Shown: positions 61,757-64,000 of the stretch, piece by piece
Layout: every line of letters starts with the position of its first letter
How positions within the stretch are numbered: the stretch's first letter is position 1
Assembly (NCBI RefSeq): GCF_020297055.1
Contig: NZ_JAIXCQ010000002.1
Location: 186,001-250,000 of the forward strand
Direction: 5' to 3'
Source: Isoptericola luteus
GTDB lineage: Bacteria; Actinomycetota; Actinomycetes; Actinomycetales; Cellulomonadaceae
Length of the DNA: 64,000 bases
Notes under the pieces: generated by a model
What the model was told of the DNA's origin: nothing
The model's database searches: none
What the model saw: only the letters and a program-made list of their open reading frames with translations
Made by a program: the position numbers and the translations under genes

Positions 61757-62474
61757 TCGCGGCGAGGATCGTCTCGTGAGGCTCGCTGCCCGGGAACGAG
61801 CCGTTGTTGCGGCCGTGCCGCAGCACCTCGACGCGGTCCGCGACCGCGCGGACGTCGTTGAGGTTGTGACTGATGAGGATGACGCCCAGCCCCAGCTCCC
61901 GCAGGCGCTCGATGTGGGTGAGCACCTCGGCGGTCTGCGCCACGGACAGGGCGGCCGTGGGCTCGTCGAGCACGACGATGCGCGGGGAGCCGATGAGCGT
62001 GCGCGCGATCGCGACCGCCTGGCGCTGCCCGGCGGAGAGGTGCCGCAGCGGCGTGCGCACCGACGGGATGCGCACGGTGAGGTGGTCGAGCAGCCGCCGT
62101 GTCTCCGTCTCCATCTCGCCGTCGTGCAGCATCCCTCCGCGGCTGCGCAGCTCCTGGCCGAGGAACACGTTGGCCGTCACGTCGAGGTTCTCGCACACGG
62201 CCAGGTCCTGGAAGACGCTCGCCACGCCCAGGTGGTTAGCCACCGACGGGCTCGACACGCTCACGGGCTCGCCGCCGATCTCCACCTGGCCGGTGCTGGG
62301 CGCGAGCACGCCCGCGATCACCTTCGCCAGCGTCGACTTGCCGGCGCCGTTGTCGCCGACGAGCGCGACCACCTCGTGCGCGTGCACCTCGAGGTCGACG
62401 TCGACCAGCGCCTCGACGGCGCCGAAGTACCGGCTCACCTCGCGCAGCGCGAGCAGCGGGATCCGTTCGTTCAC
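61740..62474 (-). CDS. Sugar ABC ATPase, single domain
   Basis: 244 residues from GTG (GTGA overlap with the ROK stop). Walker A GDNGAGKST, signature LSAGQRQAVAIARTL, Walker B IVVLDEPTAAL, H-loop LISHNLNDV. A single-domain relative of FrcA/XylG sugar ATPases, unlike the two-domain proteins elsewhere in the window. Follows the ROK regulator; a sugar permease lies upstream at the window edge, so these probably form one importer operon. Confidence 0.9.
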   Translation of the reverse strand: MNERIPLLALREVSRYFGAVEALVDVDLEVHAHEVVALVGDNGAGKSTLAKVIAGVLAPSTGQVEIGGEPVSVSSPSVANHLGVASVFQDLAVCENLDVTANVFLGQELRSRGGMLHDGEMETETRRLLDHLTVRIPSVRTPLRHLSAGQRQAVAIARTLIGSPRIVVLDEPTAALSVAQTAEVLTHIERLRELGLGVILISHNLNDVRAVADRVEVLRHGRNNGSFPGSEPHETILAAITGAI

Positions 62475-63664
62475 TGGCCTTCCTCCCGCACCCTGGGCTG
62501 GGCCACGGCATCGTCCTTGGGCTCGAACACGTCGGTGTGTGCGAGGGCGAGCGCCAGTGCCCCCTCGAGCTCGGAGCGCGTCCCGAGCCCGGCGGGCACC
62601 ACGTCCAGCGGCGTGATGGCCGCCAGCAGCGTCCGTCGGCGCAACGCCTCGCGCAGCGGCGACAGGAAGACGTCACCGGTCTGGGCGAGCGCGCCGCCCA
62701 CGACGACGATCTCCGGGTTGAACGCCGTCGCCAGGGAGGCGACGACGCCGCCGGTCACCCTACCCGCGTCGGCGACGATCTCGCGGCAGCCGGGGTCGTC
62801 GTCGTTGGCCAGCCGTACGACGTCGCGCAGCGTGAGGTTCCCGTGGCTGCTGCGCAGCGGCTCGAGCAGCGCCCGGTCCCCCACGACCGTGTCCAGGCAG
62901 CCGCGGCTGCCGCACGCGCAGATGTTGCCCGCCGGGTCCACCTGGACGTGGCCGATCTCGCCGGCCGTCCCGGCGACCCCGCGGTGCACGCGGCCGCCCA
63001 GCACGATCCCCGCGCCGACGCCGTGCCCGGCACGCACGTAGACAGCGTCGTGCGCCTCGCGCGCGGCACCCACCGTGCTCTCGGCGAGCGCGCCCAGGTT
63101 CGCGTCGTTGTCGACGAAGACCGGCCGCGCGAGACGCTTCGAGAGCACCTGTGCGACGGGGACGCCGTCCCAGCCGCGCAGGATCCCGCGCACCGTGACC
63201 TGCCCGGACGACGCGTCGACGGGCGCCGGGATGCCCACGCCGATGCCGAGCACCTCGTCGAGCCCGGCGCCGACGCGCTCCAGCAGGTCCACCAGGAGCA
63301 GGGCGGCCCGGTCCAGGCTGGTGTCGGCGCGGTGCTCGGCGGGCAGCGGCAGCACCTGCTCGGCGAGGACCTCGTGCGAGACGTCGGCGACCGCCACCGC
63401 CAGGTGCCGGACGCCGACGAGCACCCCGGCCACCAGGCCGACGCGGTGCGCGAGCGTGACGAGCTGGGCGCGCCGCCCGGAGCGGATCGTGTTGCGGACC
63501 TCGACGAGGCCACCGCCCACGAGCTCCTTGACGATGGTCGACACGGTCGCCGGGGAGAGCCCCGTCGCGCCGGTCAGCTCGACCTGGGTCAGCCCGCCGT
63601 GGCGCTTGACCGCGTCGACGACGCGGGCACGGTTCGCCTCGCGCAACGAGGACTGCGACCCCAT
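62471..63664 (-). CDS. ROK-family transcriptional regulator (XylR/NagC type)
   Basis: 397 residues from ATG. N-terminal HTH: LTQVELTGATGLSPATVSTIVKELVGGGLVE. The ROK domain has GIGVGIPAPVD, VDNDANLGALAE, GHGVGAGIVLGGRV, GEIGHVQVD and the zinc-binding CACGSRGCLD. An ATP-like GG motif late in the protein (VVGGALAQTG) is kept. Lies between the permease fragment and the ATPase and likely regulates this importer. A GTG 18 bases upstream is a less likely start. Confidence 0.9.
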   Translation of the reverse strand: MGSQSSLREANRARVVDAVKRHGGLTQVELTGATGLSPATVSTIVKELVGGGLVEVRNTIRSGRRAQLVTLAHRVGLVAGVLVGVRHLAVAVADVSHEVLAEQVLPLPAEHRADTSLDRAALLLVDLLERVGAGLDEVLGIGVGIPAPVDASSGQVTVRGILRGWDGVPVAQVLSKRLARPVFVDNDANLGALAESTVGAAREAHDAVYVRAGHGVGAGIVLGGRVHRGVAGTAGEIGHVQVDPAGNICACGSRGCLDTVVGDRALLEPLRSSHGNLTLRDVVRLANDDDPGCREIVADAGRVTGGVVASLATAFNPEIVVVGGALAQTGDVFLSPLREALRRRTLLAAITPLDVVPAGLGTRSELEGALALALAHTDVFEPKDDAVAQPRVREEGQ

Positions 63665-63790
63665 CGGCAGCCGTCCTCTCACGCCCGGAAGTCTATGGTG
63701 CGACGACGCGCGGGACGACGGTCCTTTGTCGCCCCGCGCGTCGTGACGCCGGTGGCCCGGCCGGGCGACGTCGCGCCCGGCCGATCCCGG

Positions 63791-64000
63791 TCAGCGGGCG
63801 ACGCTCGCGCGCCGCTTGTTGTAGATGTCGAACGCCACGGCCAGCAGCAGCACCAGGCCCTTGACGACCTGCTGCATCGACTGCGGCACGCCCATGAGCT
63901 GCATGCCGTTCGACATGACGGCCATGATCAGGCCACCGATCATCGCGCCGCCGACGCGGCCGACGCCGCCCGTCGTGGACGCGCCACCGATGAAGCAGGC
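63791..64000 (-). CDS. Sugar ABC permease, C-terminal end (rest outside window)
   Basis: The last 69 codons are visible on the minus strand: GGASTTGGVGRVGGAMIGGL, then MGVPQSMQQVVKGLVLLLAVAFDIYNKRR. The final helix and the FDIYNKRR tail are typical of XylH/GguB-type permeases. It ends 127 bases before the ROK gene. The likely partner of the downstream ATPase. Confidence 0.85.
   Translation of the reverse strand, partial: ACFIGGASTTGGVGRVGGAMIGGLIMAVMSNGMQLMGVPQSMQQVVKGLVLLLAVAFDIYNKRRASVAR

Overview
The window is GC-rich throughout, with GTG starts, frequent 4-nt start/stop overlaps and an abundance of arabinan-degrading enzymes. This points to a Gram-positive actinobacterium of the plant-polysaccharide-degrading Micrococcales, such as the Cellulomonas or Promicromonospora groups. 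The assignment is an inference from gene content, not a measured placement. No tRNA, rRNA or CRISPR array was seen.

Left edge (1-7 kb) is housekeeping: the 3' end of an alkaline phosphatase, an exonuclease III-type AP endonuclease, a VOC protein, a PPK2 polyphosphate kinase translationally coupled to a Baeyer-Villiger-type monooxygenase, and glyA-folD behind a ZTP (pfl) riboswitch. From 7 to 41 kb lies a large L-arabinose utilisation region. It holds two GH43 proteins, an oligosaccharide ABC importer (binding protein and two permeases), a DUF624 protein, GH127 and GH51 arabinofuranosidases, a 1696-residue secreted GH43-GH51 fusion enzyme with two C-terminal carbohydrate-binding modules, a YtfQRT-YjfF-type monosaccharide importer, and araB-araD-araA followed by a LacI regulator and an orphan sugar-ABC ATPase. 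The logic is extracellular cutting of arabinan, import of oligomers and furanose sugar, intracellular hydrolysis, then isomerisation, phosphorylation and epimerisation to xylulose 5-phosphate. Three different LacI-type operator sequences are visible, suggesting three circuits. A signalling block (19.3-23.9 kb: membrane protein with a DNA-binding tail, Ser/Thr kinase, lipoprotein, ECF sigma factor) is embedded in this region.

41-46 kb carries a secreted, probably sortase-anchored protein with a nuclease-like motif, a divergent protein with an internal duplication, a further LacI regulator and a GNAT acetyltransferase. 46.3-58.5 kb is an accessory island: a decaying chain of Rhs C-terminal toxin tips alternating with small candidate immunity genes, broken by IS30 and IS3 remnants. 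One tip carries a domain closely resembling the colicin E3 16S rRNA nuclease, another a DUF4160-like domain behind a Hint domain, and a third a glycine-rich membrane-active tail paired with a membrane protein. None of the Rhs genes has an N-terminal delivery region in the window.

58.6-64 kb returns to ordinary metabolism: purU, a two-domain ring-cleavage-dioxygenase-like VOC protein with an F420/NADP-type reductase under a divergent MarR regulator, and a ROK regulator followed by a sugar ABC ATPase; a sugar ABC permease runs off the right edge.

Two sequence-level oddities recur. Long, nearly perfect palindromes lie between many genes, and two G-run/C-run blocks (548-599 and 10113-10173) look like sequencing or assembly artefacts placed over unresolved hairpins.
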